Shown piece by piece: positions 8,604 to 16,770 of a stretch of DNA of 64,000 nt. The translations under genes were made by a program, and so were the position numbers. The stretch covers positions 558,001-622,000 of the forward strand of contig NZ_JBHSFP010000001.1 in assembly GCF_042654065.1 (NCBI RefSeq). The letters run 5' to 3'. Source of the stretch: Sphaerisporangium dianthi. GTDB lineage: Bacteria; Actinomycetota; Actinomycetes; Streptosporangiales; Streptosporangiaceae. A model generated the notes under the pieces. That model made no database searches and had not been told where the DNA came from. It worked only from the letters and a program-made list of their open reading frames with translations. The stretch's first letter is position 1; every line of letters begins with the position of its first letter.

Positions 8604-9053
8604 ATGCGTCTTTCCGCCCGTGTCGACTACGCCCTTCGCGCCGCCGCCGAGTTGGCCGCCGCCGGCAGCGGCCCCACCACGGTGGGCGAGCTGGCCAAGG
8701 AACAGGAAATGCCACCCAAATATCTGGAGAACATCTTGCTCCAGATGCGCCGGGCGGGGCTGGTCCGCGGCCAGCGCGGCCCCGAGGGGGGCTACGTCCT
8801 CGCCAGGCCGGCCGCCGAGATCACCCTGGCCGACGTGATCCGCGCCGTGGACGGCCCGCTGGCCAACGTCCGCGGCGAGCGGCCCGAACATGTCGGCTAC
8901 CGTGGGGCGGCCCGCTCGCTCCAGCAGGTGTGGATCGCGCTGCGCGCCAGCGAGCGCGCCATCCTGGAAGAGGTGACCCTCGACCAGATCGCCTCCGAGA
9001 ACCTGCCCGACCGGGTGATGGAGCTGGCGGCCGACCCCGCCGCCTGGGACTGA
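8604..9053 (+). CDS. Rrf2-family transcriptional regulator without Fe-S cysteines
   Basis: 149 aa with the standard Rrf2 start MRLSARVDYALRAAAELA, a helix-turn-helix built around KEQEMPPKYLENILLQM and the wing GPEGGYVLARP. Rrf2 proteins such as IscR and NsrR use three cysteines in the second half to bind an iron-sulfur cluster; this protein contains no cysteine at all, so it must sense something else or act through a partner. The ATG lies 20 bp after the upstream stop and the gene ends 7 bp before the DNA glycosylase gene, so the two probably form one transcript. Confidence 0.88.
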   Translation: MRLSARVDYALRAAAELAAAGSGPTTVGELAKEQEMPPKYLENILLQMRRAGLVRGQRGPEGGYVLARPAAEITLADVIRAVDGPLANVRGERPEHVGYRGAARSLQQVWIALRASERAILEEVTLDQIASENLPDRVMELAADPAAWD

Positions 9054-9060
9054 ACACGCC

Positions 9061-9849
9061 ATGCCCGAAGGGGACGCCGTCTACCGCGCCGCGGCCCGGC
9101 TTCGCGCCGCGCTCGACGGGAGGGCGCTGACCCGCTCGGACTTCCGGGTCCCCCGGCACGCCACGGCCGATCTCACCGGCCGCGTCGTGCTCACCACGGC
9201 CTCACGAGGCAAGCATCTGCTGACCAGGGTGGAGGGTGGGTTCACCGTCCACACCCACCTGCGCATGGACGGCAGCTGGCGCGTCGAGCGCGCCGGGACA
9301 CCGCTGCGCTCGGGGCATATGATCCGGCTGATCCTCGCCAACGAGACATGGCAGGCGGTCGGCATCCGGCTCGGCATGGTCGACCTGCTGCGCACCGACC
9401 AGGAGGACCGGGTCGTCGGCCATCTGGGACCTGACCTGCTCGACCCTGAGTGGGGCCACGAAATGGCGGCGCGGGCGGCGCTCAACATGGCGGCGCGGCC
9501 TGAGGCGACGATCGGGGAGGCTCTGCTCGATCAGCGCAACGTGGCGGGCATCGGCACCATCTGGCGGGCGGAGACGCTGTTCCTGTCGGGAGTCTCGCCG
9601 TTCCGCCCCGTCGGGCAGGTGGCGGACCTGGCCGGGATGATGGGGCTGGCCCACCGGCTGCTGGACGCGGGAAAGAACCAATCGGGCGGTCCGGTCACCA
9701 CCGGCGACAGACGCCCAGGACGGCGGTTCTGGGCATACGGCCGGGCCGGGCGGCCCTGCCTTCGCTGCGGCGGCGAAGTGCTCGGCGGCGAGCTCGGAGC
9801 GCAGCCATACGAAAGAGCGATCTACTACTGTCCCGCGTGCCAGCCCTAG
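9061..9849 (+). CDS. Fpg/Nei-family DNA glycosylase (Nei type)
   Basis: 262 aa bifunctional base-excision repair enzyme. It starts MPEGDAVYRAA: Pro2 is the catalytic nucleophile and PEGD rather than PELP indicates the endonuclease VIII (Nei) branch. The helix-two-turn-helix region includes LLDQRNVAGIGTIW, and the C-terminal zinc finger is formed by CLRC (about 232-235) and CPAC (about 258-261). It should excise oxidised pyrimidines and nick at abasic sites. It immediately follows the Rrf2 gene, suggesting coordinated expression under some stress. Confidence 0.92.
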   Translation: MPEGDAVYRAAARLRAALDGRALTRSDFRVPRHATADLTGRVVLTTASRGKHLLTRVEGGFTVHTHLRMDGSWRVERAGTPLRSGHMIRLILANETWQAVGIRLGMVDLLRTDQEDRVVGHLGPDLLDPEWGHEMAARAALNMAARPEATIGEALLDQRNVAGIGTIWRAETLFLSGVSPFRPVGQVADLAGMMGLAHRLLDAGKNQSGGPVTTGDRRPGRRFWAYGRAGRPCLRCGGEVLGGELGAQPYERAIYYCPACQP

Positions 9850-9943
9850 CGGGCCCGGCCCTCGGGCATCGGTGAACTAGGCCATCACGCGCATGACGCG
9901 CGACGGTCCGGCTCTGAAAGGACGTGAAACCAGCGGCCGTGAC

Positions 9944-10309
9944 CTACGCGGCGACCATGTCCTTGACTTCGGGGAAGCCGTCGAACTCGGGACCGGAGAT
10001 CGTGGTGGACACGGTCTCGGCCATGGGCAGACGCTCGTGCTCGGGCGCATCGGCCAGCACGGGCGCGTGTTGAAGCTCGGCCAGAGCGAACTGGTCGGAG
10101 ACTTCACGAAGCACCTGTGAAAGCGGCACCCCGAGGGCGCCGCAAATCGAGGCGAGCAGCTCCGAAGACGCCTCCTTCTGGCCACGTTCTACCTCGGACA
10201 GGTAGCCAAGGGAGACACGTGCCAGCGTGGAGACCTCACGCAGGGTGCGCGCCTGCCGCACCCGCAGCCGCCGCAGCACGTCACCGAGCAGCTGACGCAG
10301 CAGGATCAT
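9944..10309 (-). CDS. clgR: ClgR, XRE-family regulator of clp/lon proteolysis genes
   Basis: 121 aa starting MILLRQLLGDVLRRLRVRQ, the conserved start of ClgR, preceded by a GGAGGGAG ribosome-binding site (longer upstream in-frame starts are less likely). The helix-turn-helix is LREVSTLARVSLGYLSEVER, and EVERGQKEASSELL follows it. In actinomycetes ClgR activates clpP1P2, clpC and lon-type genes. The C-terminus ends VAA; terminal alanines are part of the Clp degradation signal described for Streptomyces ClgR. It lies downstream of cinA, its conserved place. Confidence 0.92.
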   Translation of the reverse strand: MILLRQLLGDVLRRLRVRQARTLREVSTLARVSLGYLSEVERGQKEASSELLASICGALGVPLSQVLREVSDQFALAELQHAPVLADAPEHERLPMAETVSTTISGPEFDGFPEVKDMVAA

Positions 10310-10562
10310 CTGTCGCTCCCTCCCCGGCGCAGGCGTCTTCACTACGCTCCGCGCGGTCGGTTCGTATCGCCCGTTCTTCGGGTGCCCTTCGTACATACTC
10401 CTCGCCGTCATCATTGGTTCGCTCGGCCCCTTTGCCGGGCGTACGCCGGACCTGCTCCTCACCGATGGGTCACGAACCTCGCTCACAGCTCCACCGTACC
10501 TGCATAGGCCAATGGGACGGCAGACCGTGGGGACCATGTTCGCTGGTGACGTAACGCGGTAA

Positions 10563-11060
10563 TCATCCTGATTGTTCCCCCACTAGTACCTCCAGCACAC
10601 CTCTCAGGAGATCCAAACCCTCCTTCACAGTACGTTCACGGATGTCTTCTCTCGATCCTCGCAAAAGAACATCGCGGTGCCATACGTTCCCGTGCGCACC
10701 AGCGACGGCGACATGGACGGTTCCGACGGGCCGCCCGTCCTGCTCGTCGGGGCCGGCGACACCGGTCACCGCGAGCCCGAACGACGACTCGGTGACCCGC
10801 CGCACCCCGGCCGCCATGGCCGCCGCCACGTCCGGATGGACGGCGCCCACCCGCTCGAGGAGCTCCCGCGGGACGCCGAGCAGCCGCGCCTTCAGATCGG
10901 TCGAGTAGACGATCACCCCGCCGCGGAACGCCGCGGACGCCCCGCTCGGCACGGTGAGCGTGGCGCCGATCAGCCCGCCCGTGAGGGACTCGGCCACGGC
11001 GACCGTGGCACCCTGGCGCACCAGGAGCGCCAGCACGTCGGTGGCGAGCCCCGCGCTCAA
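10563..11060 (-). CDS. cinA: CinA C-terminal domain protein (nicotinamide-nucleotide amidohydrolase, PncC type)
   Basis: Stand-alone CinA C-terminal domain of about 165 aa; the family deamidates nicotinamide mononucleotide to nicotinate mononucleotide in pyridine nucleotide recycling. Signatures are AVAESLTGGLIGATLT near the N-terminus and GLAVTGVAGPDEQDGRPVGTVHVAV in two adjoining pieces after the middle. The proposed start is a TTG at 11060 overlapping the pgsA stop as TTGA; no ATG is available. The N-terminal molybdopterin-binding-like domain of full-length CinA is absent, as usual in actinobacteria. It is co-transcribed with pgsA upstream. Confidence 0.88.
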   Translation of the reverse strand: MSAGLATDVLALLVRQGATVAVAESLTGGLIGATLTVPSGASAAFRGGVIVYSTDLKARLLGVPRELLERVGAVHPDVAAAMAAGVRRVTESSFGLAVTGVAGPDEQDGRPVGTVHVAVAGAHGNVWHRDVLLRGSREDIRERTVKEGLDLLRGVLEVLVGEQSG

Positions 11061-11662
11061 GCGCCGCGCGCCTTCTCGGCGACCTTGCGCAGCCGCACGG
11101 CCCGGATGACGTAGTCGGCCCCGGTCACCACGGTCACCGCCAGCGCGAGGCCGATCATCACCCACCTCAGCGGCTGCGGCACCCCGGGCAGGATGTACAG
11201 GGCGACCGCCGCGATCTGCAGGACGGTCTTGACCTTGCCGCCGTAGCTGGCCGGGATGACGCCGTGCCGGATCACCGCGACCCGCAGGGCCGTGACGCCG
11301 ACCTCCCTGCCGAGGATCGCGACGGTCACCCACCAGGGCAGCTCGCCCGCCGCGGACAGCGTGACGAGCGCGGCCCCGATGAGCGCCTTGTCGGCGATCG
11401 GGTCGGCGATCTTGCCGAAGTCGGTGATCAGCCCGTACCGCCGGGCGAGCCAGCCGTCGAGCTGGTCGGTCAGCGAGGCCAGCAGGAACACGACCAAGGC
11501 GGTCCAGCGCCAGCCGGACCCGTCGACGAGCATGCAGGCCACGAAGAACGGGACGACCACCAGCCGGAGGACGGTGAGCACGTTGGCGATGTTCCACGGG
11601 CTGACCCGCCGGACCACCGGCGTGGTCATCGGCTCGGTCCCGGTCTCCGGCGTGTTCGTCAT
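11057..11662 (-). CDS. pgsA: CDP-diacylglycerol--glycerol-3-phosphate 3-phosphatidyltransferase family protein
   Basis: 201 aa integral membrane enzyme for the committed step to phosphatidylglycerol. The CDP-alcohol phosphotransferase motif DG-x2-AR-x8-G-x3-D-x3-D is complete (DGWLARRYGLITDFGKIADP, then IAD). Four or more hydrophobic helices follow the pattern of the family. The start ATG at 11662 overlaps the rimO stop by ATGA; a second ATG lies 11 codons downstream. The gene sits in the conserved actinobacterial order rimO-pgsA-cinA-clgR. Confidence 0.93.
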   Translation of the reverse strand: MTNTPETGTEPMTTPVVRRVSPWNIANVLTVLRLVVVPFFVACMLVDGSGWRWTALVVFLLASLTDQLDGWLARRYGLITDFGKIADPIADKALIGAALVTLSAAGELPWWVTVAILGREVGVTALRVAVIRHGVIPASYGGKVKTVLQIAAVALYILPGVPQPLRWVMIGLALAVTVVTGADYVIRAVRLRKVAEKARGA

Positions 11663-13071
11663 GGCCCGGCCTTGATGCGGGCGATCAGGTCGACCCCCTC
11701 GGCGTCCACGACGGTCGCCCGCACGATCTGCCCGGGCCGGAGCCCGATGCCCTGGACGGTCACCGAGCCGTCGACCTCGGGGCCCTGGTGGGCGGCACGG
11801 CCCTCGTAGCCGCCGTCGCCGAGGTCGTCCTCGATGAGCACCTCGATGTCGGTGCCGATGCGCTCCTCGGCGCGCTGGGTGGTGAGCTCCTCGGCCAGTT
11901 CGGTGAGCGCGGCCACCCGCTCGTCGATCGTGTCCTGGTCGAGCTTGCCGCCCAGCTTGGCGGCCTCGGTGCCGTCCTCGTCGGAGTAGCCGAAGACGCC
12001 GATGACGTCCAGGCGGGCCTCCTCCAGGAAGCCCGCCAGCTCGCCGAACTCGGCCTCGGACTCGCCGGGGAAGCCGACGATGAAGTTGGACCGCACCCCG
12101 GCCTCCGGAGCGAGCTCACGGACGGTCGCGAGCAGGTCGAGGAAGCGCCGCGGGTCGCCGAAGCGGCGCATCCGGCGCAGCACCGGCCCGCTGGCGTGCT
12201 GGAAGGACAGGTCGAAGTACGGGGCGACGCCCTCGGTGCCGGCGATCACCTCGATGAGCCCGGGGCGCAGCTCGGCCGGCTGCAGGTAGCTGACCCGCAC
12301 CCGCTCGATGCCGTCGGTGGCCGCCAGCTGCGGAAGGAGGTTCTCAAGGGCGCGCAGGTCGCCGAGATCCTTGCCGTAGGAGGTGGAGTTCTCGCTGACG
12401 AGCACGAGCTCTTTGACCCCCTGCTCCGCGAGCCAGGCGGCCTCGGAGAGGACCTCCTCGGGGCGCCGCGAGACGTACGCGCCCCGGAAGGCGGGGATCG
12501 CGCAGAAGGTGCACCGCCGGTCGCACCCGGAGGCGAGCTTCAGCGAGGCCACCGGGCCGCCGGACAGGCGCTTGCGCAGCGTGCGGGGGCCGCTCGCGGG
12601 CGCGAGGCCCTCGGGCAGCTCGCCGTGGCCGGGGATGTGGCCGTGCGCCGCGCCCGCGGACCGCTCCACCGGAGAGATGGGCAGCAGCGTGCGCCGGTCG
12701 CGCGGGCTGTGCGGCACGAGCGACCGCCCGGCCAGGACGTCGTCCAGCCGCGCCCCGATGTCGGTGTAGTCGTCGAACGAGATGACGGCGGAGGCCTCGG
12801 GCAGAGCCTCGGCGAGCTCCTTGCCGTAACGCTCGGCCATGCAGCCCGCGGCGACCACCTTGACGCCGGAGTCGGCGGCCGCGAGCAGCGTGTCGATGGA
12901 GTCCTTCTTCGCCGAGTCGATGAAGCCGCAGGTGTTGACGATGACGACGTCGGGATCGCCGTCGTCGAGCCGCCACCCGGCAGCCTCCATGCGCGCGGCG
13001 AGCTCCTCGGAGTCGACCTCGTTGCGCGCGCAACCCAGTGTGATCAGCGATGCGGTTCGGCGGGAAGACAT
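11659..13071 (-). CDS. rimO: Ribosomal protein S12 methylthiotransferase RimO
   Basis: 470 aa radical-SAM methylthiotransferase that modifies an Asp of ribosomal protein S12. Domain order: UPF0004 domain from the N-terminus (LITLGCARNEVDSE; further cysteines in NTCGF and AAGCM), radical SAM domain with CDRRCTFCAIPAFRG at about residues 181-195 binding the second cluster, then a TRAM domain near the C-terminus. The length is slightly above the family norm because of a linker after GRSLVPHSPRDR. It is translationally coupled to pgsA. Confidence 0.95.
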   Translation of the reverse strand: MSSRRTASLITLGCARNEVDSEELAARMEAAGWRLDDGDPDVVIVNTCGFIDSAKKDSIDTLLAAADSGVKVVAAGCMAERYGKELAEALPEASAVISFDDYTDIGARLDDVLAGRSLVPHSPRDRRTLLPISPVERSAGAAHGHIPGHGELPEGLAPASGPRTLRKRLSGGPVASLKLASGCDRRCTFCAIPAFRGAYVSRRPEEVLSEAAWLAEQGVKELVLVSENSTSYGKDLGDLRALENLLPQLAATDGIERVRVSYLQPAELRPGLIEVIAGTEGVAPYFDLSFQHASGPVLRRMRRFGDPRRFLDLLATVRELAPEAGVRSNFIVGFPGESEAEFGELAGFLEEARLDVIGVFGYSDEDGTEAAKLGGKLDQDTIDERVAALTELAEELTTQRAEERIGTDIEVLIEDDLGDGGYEGRAAHQGPEVDGSVTVQGIGLRPGQIVRATVVDAEGVDLIARIKAGP

Positions 13072-13150
13072 GATGGGCTCTACGGTATCGGGAGTTGGCC
13101 ACCACGTGACGCACTCCCCCCGTACTTCCCCCGCCGTGCCCGCCAGACCC

Positions 13151-13176
13151 GCGCCCCGGGCGTCATCCCGGGGCGC
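13151..13176 (-). terminator. Hairpin between the rodZ-like gene and rimO
   Basis: A perfect 10-bp stem, GCGCCCCGGG (13151-13160) with CCCGGGGCGC (13167-13176) and a 6-nt loop, lies 19 nt after the rodZ-like stop. No T-run follows, as is common in high-GC actinomycetes. It may terminate or attenuate transcription into rimO. Confidence 0.65.
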
Positions 13177-13194
13177 GCGGAAGGGCCGCGCGGG

Positions 13195-13941
13195 TCACCG
13201 CGAACCTGCCGCCTCCGGTCCGAAGGACTTGCGCACGAGCTGGCCGGGCTTGCCGGGAGTGCCGAGGTGCTTGCCGTTGACCTCCAGGTCGACGCCTCCG
13301 GCGTTGCCGATGGTGACCCTCAGCTGCTTGCGGGCCTTCCATGTCGAGGTGTCGCCCGCCCGCATGGTGCCCCGGAACATGGCCTTCCCCTTGTTGTCAC
13401 TGACCTCCAGCCAGGACGGCTTGTTGGCCTTGACCCGCAATGTCACCAGGTCACCGGCCGGTTTGGCGGCCTTGGGGTGGGTGGACGGCGTGACCGAGGC
13501 GGTGGACTTGGGCACGACCGGGTTCGGTTTGAGGTCCGCGCCGGTGGCGACGTTCTCGCCGGGCCGGCTCATGACGCGCGCCACCCCGAAGACGGCGACG
13601 ATCGCCAGCGCGATGGCCATCGCGGTGGACCAGTTGGGGCTGCGGCGCTCGCGCAGCTTGATCTGGCTTTCGGCCTGGAAGACGGCCGCGGCCCGCACGG
13701 GAAGGGGGACGCCGCCGTGTTCCTCGTCGAACTGGTGCACCACGGCGTCGGGGTCGAGCCCGAGCGTCTTGGCGATGTTGCGAACGTGTCCCCTGGCGTA
13801 GAAGTCGCCTCCACAGAGCGAGAAGTCGTCCCGCTCGATGGCGTAGATGACCGTCTCTCTTATTCGCGTGCGGCCGCTCAGCTGGGCGACCGTCATCCCA
13901 GCCGCGTTGCGTGCCGCGGCCAGCGTCACTCCAATGCTCAT
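13195..13941 (-). CDS. RodZ-like helix-turn-helix membrane protein (DUF4115)
   Basis: 248 aa. Residues 1-75 are a RodZ-type helix-turn-helix (IGVTLAAARNAAGMTVAQLS, ETVIYAIERDDF, FYARGHVRNIAKTLGLDPDA). A single transmembrane segment (MAIALAIVAVFGVARVM) lies around residues 107-123, followed by a Pro/Thr/Lys-rich linker and a C-terminal DUF4115 beta domain (LVTLRVKANKPSWLEVSDNK). In rods RodZ links MreB to the wall machinery; in actinobacteria the role is less clear. The position between ftsK and rimO is conserved. Confidence 0.88.
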   Translation of the reverse strand: MSIGVTLAAARNAAGMTVAQLSGRTRIRETVIYAIERDDFSLCGGDFYARGHVRNIAKTLGLDPDAVVHQFDEEHGGVPLPVRAAAVFQAESQIKLRERRSPNWSTAMAIALAIVAVFGVARVMSRPGENVATGADLKPNPVVPKSTASVTPSTHPKAAKPAGDLVTLRVKANKPSWLEVSDNKGKAMFRGTMRAGDTSTWKARKQLRVTIGNAGGVDLEVNGKHLGTPGKPGQLVRKSFGPEAAGSR

Positions 13942-14040
13942 ACGTCCCCCTCGCCGTGCACCTGCGCTACGCGCCCGTAATCCGACGATGCGTAGTCATT
14001 CACATTCAACCAGTAACCGAGGGGGACGGTCGCGGAGGGG

Positions 14041-16590
14041 TCACTCTCCCCGCAAGTCGGCGAGCAGGCCGGGCAGTTCGTCGGGTTTCACCATCACCTC
14101 GCGGGCCTTGGAGCCCTCGCTCGGGCCCACGACGTTCCTGCTCTCGAGGAGGTCCATCAGGCGGCCGGCCTTGGCGAAGCCGACGCGGAGCTTGCGCTGG
14201 AGCATGGAGGTGGAGCCGAACTGAGTGGTGACGATCAGCTCGGCGGCCTGGACGAGCAGGTCGAGGTCGTCGCCGATCTCCTCGTCGATCTCGCGCTTGG
14301 CGGTCGCCACGGCGGCGACGTCGTCGCGGTACTCGACCTGCATCTGCGCCTTGCAGTGGCCGACGATGTCGTTGATCTCCTTCTCGGAGAGGAACGCGTT
14401 CTGCAGGCGCATGGGCTTGCTGGCGCCCATCGGCAGAAACAGCGCGTCGCCCTGCCCCACGAGCTTCTCGGCGCCGGGCTGGTCGAGGATGACCCGCGAG
14501 TCGGCGAGCGAGGAGGTCGCGAACGCCAGCCGGGAGGGCACGTTGGCCTTGATCAGGCCGGTGACCACGTCGACCGACGGACGCTGGGTGGCGATCACCA
14601 GGTGGATGCCGGCGGCGCGGGCCAGCTGGGTGATGCGGACGATGGAGTCCTCGACGTCGCGCGGGGCGACCATCATCAGGTCGGCGAGCTCGTCGATGAT
14701 CACCAGCAGGTAGGGGTAGGGCTGGTAGACGCGCTCGCTGCCTGGCGGGGGCACCAGCTTGCCGGCGCGCACGGCCTTGTTGAACTCGTCGACGTGCCGG
14801 AAGCCGCTCGCGGCCAGGTCGTCGTAGCGGCGGTCCATCTCGCCGACGACCCATTCGAGGGCTTCGGCGGCCTTCTTGGGGTTGGTGATGATCGGCGTGA
14901 TCAGGTGGGGGATGCCCTCGTAGGTGTTCAGTTCGACCCGCTTGGGGTCGACGAGCACCATGCGCACCTCGTCGGGCGTGGCGCGCATGAGGATCGAGGA
15001 GATCAGCCCGTTGACGCAGACCGACTTGCCCGCGCCGGTGGCGCCCGCGATGAGCAGGTGGGGCATCTTGGCCAGGTTCGCGACGATGGTGCGGCCCTCG
15101 ACGTCCTTGCCGAGCCCCACGATCATCGGGTGGTGGTCGGCCTGGGCCACCTGCGAGCGCAGCACGTCGCCGAGGCTGACCAGGTCTTTGTCGGTGTTGG
15201 GGATCTCGACGCCGATCGCCGACTTGCCGGGGATCGGGGACAGGATGCGCACGTCCGCCGACTTCACGGCGTAGGCGATGTTCTTGGTGAGCGCGGTGAC
15301 CTTCTCGACCTTGACCGCCGGGCCCAGCTCGATCTCGTACCGGGTGACCGTCGGGCCGCGGGTGAAGCCGATCACCTGGGCGTCGATGGCGAACTGCTCC
15401 ATCACGCTGGTGAGCGCGTTGACCACGGTCGTGTTGGCCTTGGTCTGCGGCTTGGGCGGGGTGCCCGGCCGCAGCACCTGCAGGTCGGGCAGGGCGTACG
15501 GCCCGGCCTGCGGGGACAGGACGAGCTGCTCGACCTTGCGCGGGGCGGGGGTGGGCTGGGGCGGCTCGGGCACGCGCGACGGCTCGGGCGGCTCCTCGTC
15601 CACCAGGCCGGGGACGATCTCGGGCGAGTGGTCGGACATCTTGCCGGGCGTGTCGGCGATGACCGGGGTGTCGTAGGGCTTGACGTGCTCGCCCACCTCG
15701 GCGTCCGCTGCGCCGCCCTTGCCGCCGGCGGCGCGTCCGCGGGTCTTGCGGGGTGCGCGGGTCGTGCGCTCGCCCGGCTTGCCCTCAGCGGGGGCGTCGC
15801 CCTTGTGGAAGAGCATGTGCTGGATCTCGGCCAGGCGCTCGGGCACGCGGTGCACCGGCGTGGCGGTGATGACCAGGGCGCCGAACCCGGACAGCAGCAG
15901 GAGCAGCGGGATCGTGATGAACGCCGGCAGGATGCTGGACGGCGGCGCCGAGACGATGAACCCGACCATGCCCCCCGCCGCCGACACCTTGTCCATGCCG
16001 TCGGTCGCGGCCGGGCCCGAGGGGTACGGCGTGGCGTGCGCGACGTGGATGATGCCGAGCAGGCCCGCCAGCAGCGCGGTCCAGCCGATGATCATGCGGC
16101 CGGTGTCGGCGTTCTGGTCGGGATGCCGCAGCAGGCGCCAGGCGACCAGCGCGAGCAGGATGGGCACCGACCAGGCCAGCGAGCCGAACGCGCCGCGCAG
16201 CACCGTGTCGACGACGGTGGCGACCGCGCCCTTGGTGGTGCGCCAGGTCATGGCGGCCAGGACGATCGCCCCGCCGAGCACGGCCAGGCCGAGGCCGTCG
16301 CGCCGGTGGGCCGGGTCGAGCTCGCGCGCCTGCTGCCCGAAGGCCCGCGCGGCGGTGCCGATGCCGTTGGCGAACAGGAGCCACACGCCGACGAACAGCT
16401 TGCCGATCGCGAGGAAGACCCAGCCGATCGGATCGGGCTGCTGCGGGGCGGGACGGCGGGCGGGCTGGCGGCCGCCCGCGCGCGCGCCCGCGGATCGCGC
16501 GCCGGCGGGCCGCTTGGCGGGGGACGGGCGCGATGACGTGGACCGCTTCGCCGACCCCTTCGGGGTGCTTTTCGACGTACGGGTGGCCAT
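14041..16590 (-). CDS. ftsK: DNA translocase FtsK/SpoIIIE
   Basis: 849 aa from the ATG giving MATRTSKSTPKG (an ATG at 16608 is six codons upstream). A basic Pro/Arg-rich N-terminus is followed by four transmembrane segments, a Pro-rich linker, and the motor domain with Walker A GATGAGKSV (about residue 515), Walker B LLVIIDELADLMM and IHLVIATQRPSVDVVTG. The C-terminal winged-helix gamma domain (SMLQRKLRVGFAKAGRLMD) reads chromosome polarity sequences. It moves chromosomal DNA through closing septa during division or sporulation septation. Confidence 0.96.
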   Translation of the reverse strand: MATRTSKSTPKGSAKRSTSSRPSPAKRPAGARSAGARAGGRQPARRPAPQQPDPIGWVFLAIGKLFVGVWLLFANGIGTAARAFGQQARELDPAHRRDGLGLAVLGGAIVLAAMTWRTTKGAVATVVDTVLRGAFGSLAWSVPILLALVAWRLLRHPDQNADTGRMIIGWTALLAGLLGIIHVAHATPYPSGPAATDGMDKVSAAGGMVGFIVSAPPSSILPAFITIPLLLLLSGFGALVITATPVHRVPERLAEIQHMLFHKGDAPAEGKPGERTTRAPRKTRGRAAGGKGGAADAEVGEHVKPYDTPVIADTPGKMSDHSPEIVPGLVDEEPPEPSRVPEPPQPTPAPRKVEQLVLSPQAGPYALPDLQVLRPGTPPKPQTKANTTVVNALTSVMEQFAIDAQVIGFTRGPTVTRYEIELGPAVKVEKVTALTKNIAYAVKSADVRILSPIPGKSAIGVEIPNTDKDLVSLGDVLRSQVAQADHHPMIVGLGKDVEGRTIVANLAKMPHLLIAGATGAGKSVCVNGLISSILMRATPDEVRMVLVDPKRVELNTYEGIPHLITPIITNPKKAAEALEWVVGEMDRRYDDLAASGFRHVDEFNKAVRAGKLVPPPGSERVYQPYPYLLVIIDELADLMMVAPRDVEDSIVRITQLARAAGIHLVIATQRPSVDVVTGLIKANVPSRLAFATSSLADSRVILDQPGAEKLVGQGDALFLPMGASKPMRLQNAFLSEKEINDIVGHCKAQMQVEYRDDVAAVATAKREIDEEIGDDLDLLVQAAELIVTTQFGSTSMLQRKLRVGFAKAGRLMDLLESRNVVGPSEGSKAREVMVKPDELPGLLADLRGE

Positions 16591-16711
16591 GGTACCGAGG
16601 GTACGCATGATGCGCGGGCGGCGGCGGAAGGCGCGCCGGTACCGCCGCGATCGTCATGATCCGCGCGATCCATCGCAATCCGCGCGGCGTCGAGTGATTG
16701 TGTTCTATGTA

Positions 16712-16740
16712 TTGACATAGCGTTTCATGTAATGGAATCT
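16712..16740 (+). promoter_or_regulatory. Promoter with overlapping IclR-type operator for the symporter gene
   Basis: A consensus -35 TTGACA (16712-16717) lies upstream of the symporter. The 14-mer TTCATGTAATGGAA (16724-16737) fills the spacer and -10 area; it is the exact reverse complement of the element at 18911-18924 before kdgK. A repressor bound here would block polymerase. Operator identity is inferred from repetition across the island. Confidence 0.65.
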
Positions 16741-16770
16741 CCATCCAACGGGACGTTGGAAGGAGGAGTG

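Noticed and set aside
10381..10562. N-terminal extension of ClgR to 10537 and GTTCGC motifs as ClgR boxes
   Set aside because: ClgR proteins begin at MILLRQLLG and a good ribosome-binding site is there; the GTTCGCT copies upstream do not carry the GCG at the spacing expected for a ClgR box.
14356..16536. Plus-strand open frame of over 700 codons opposite ftsK
   Set aside because: Amino-acid content is Arg/Gly/Asp/His-heavy without motifs, typical of antisense frames in high-GC DNA; ftsK is unambiguous.
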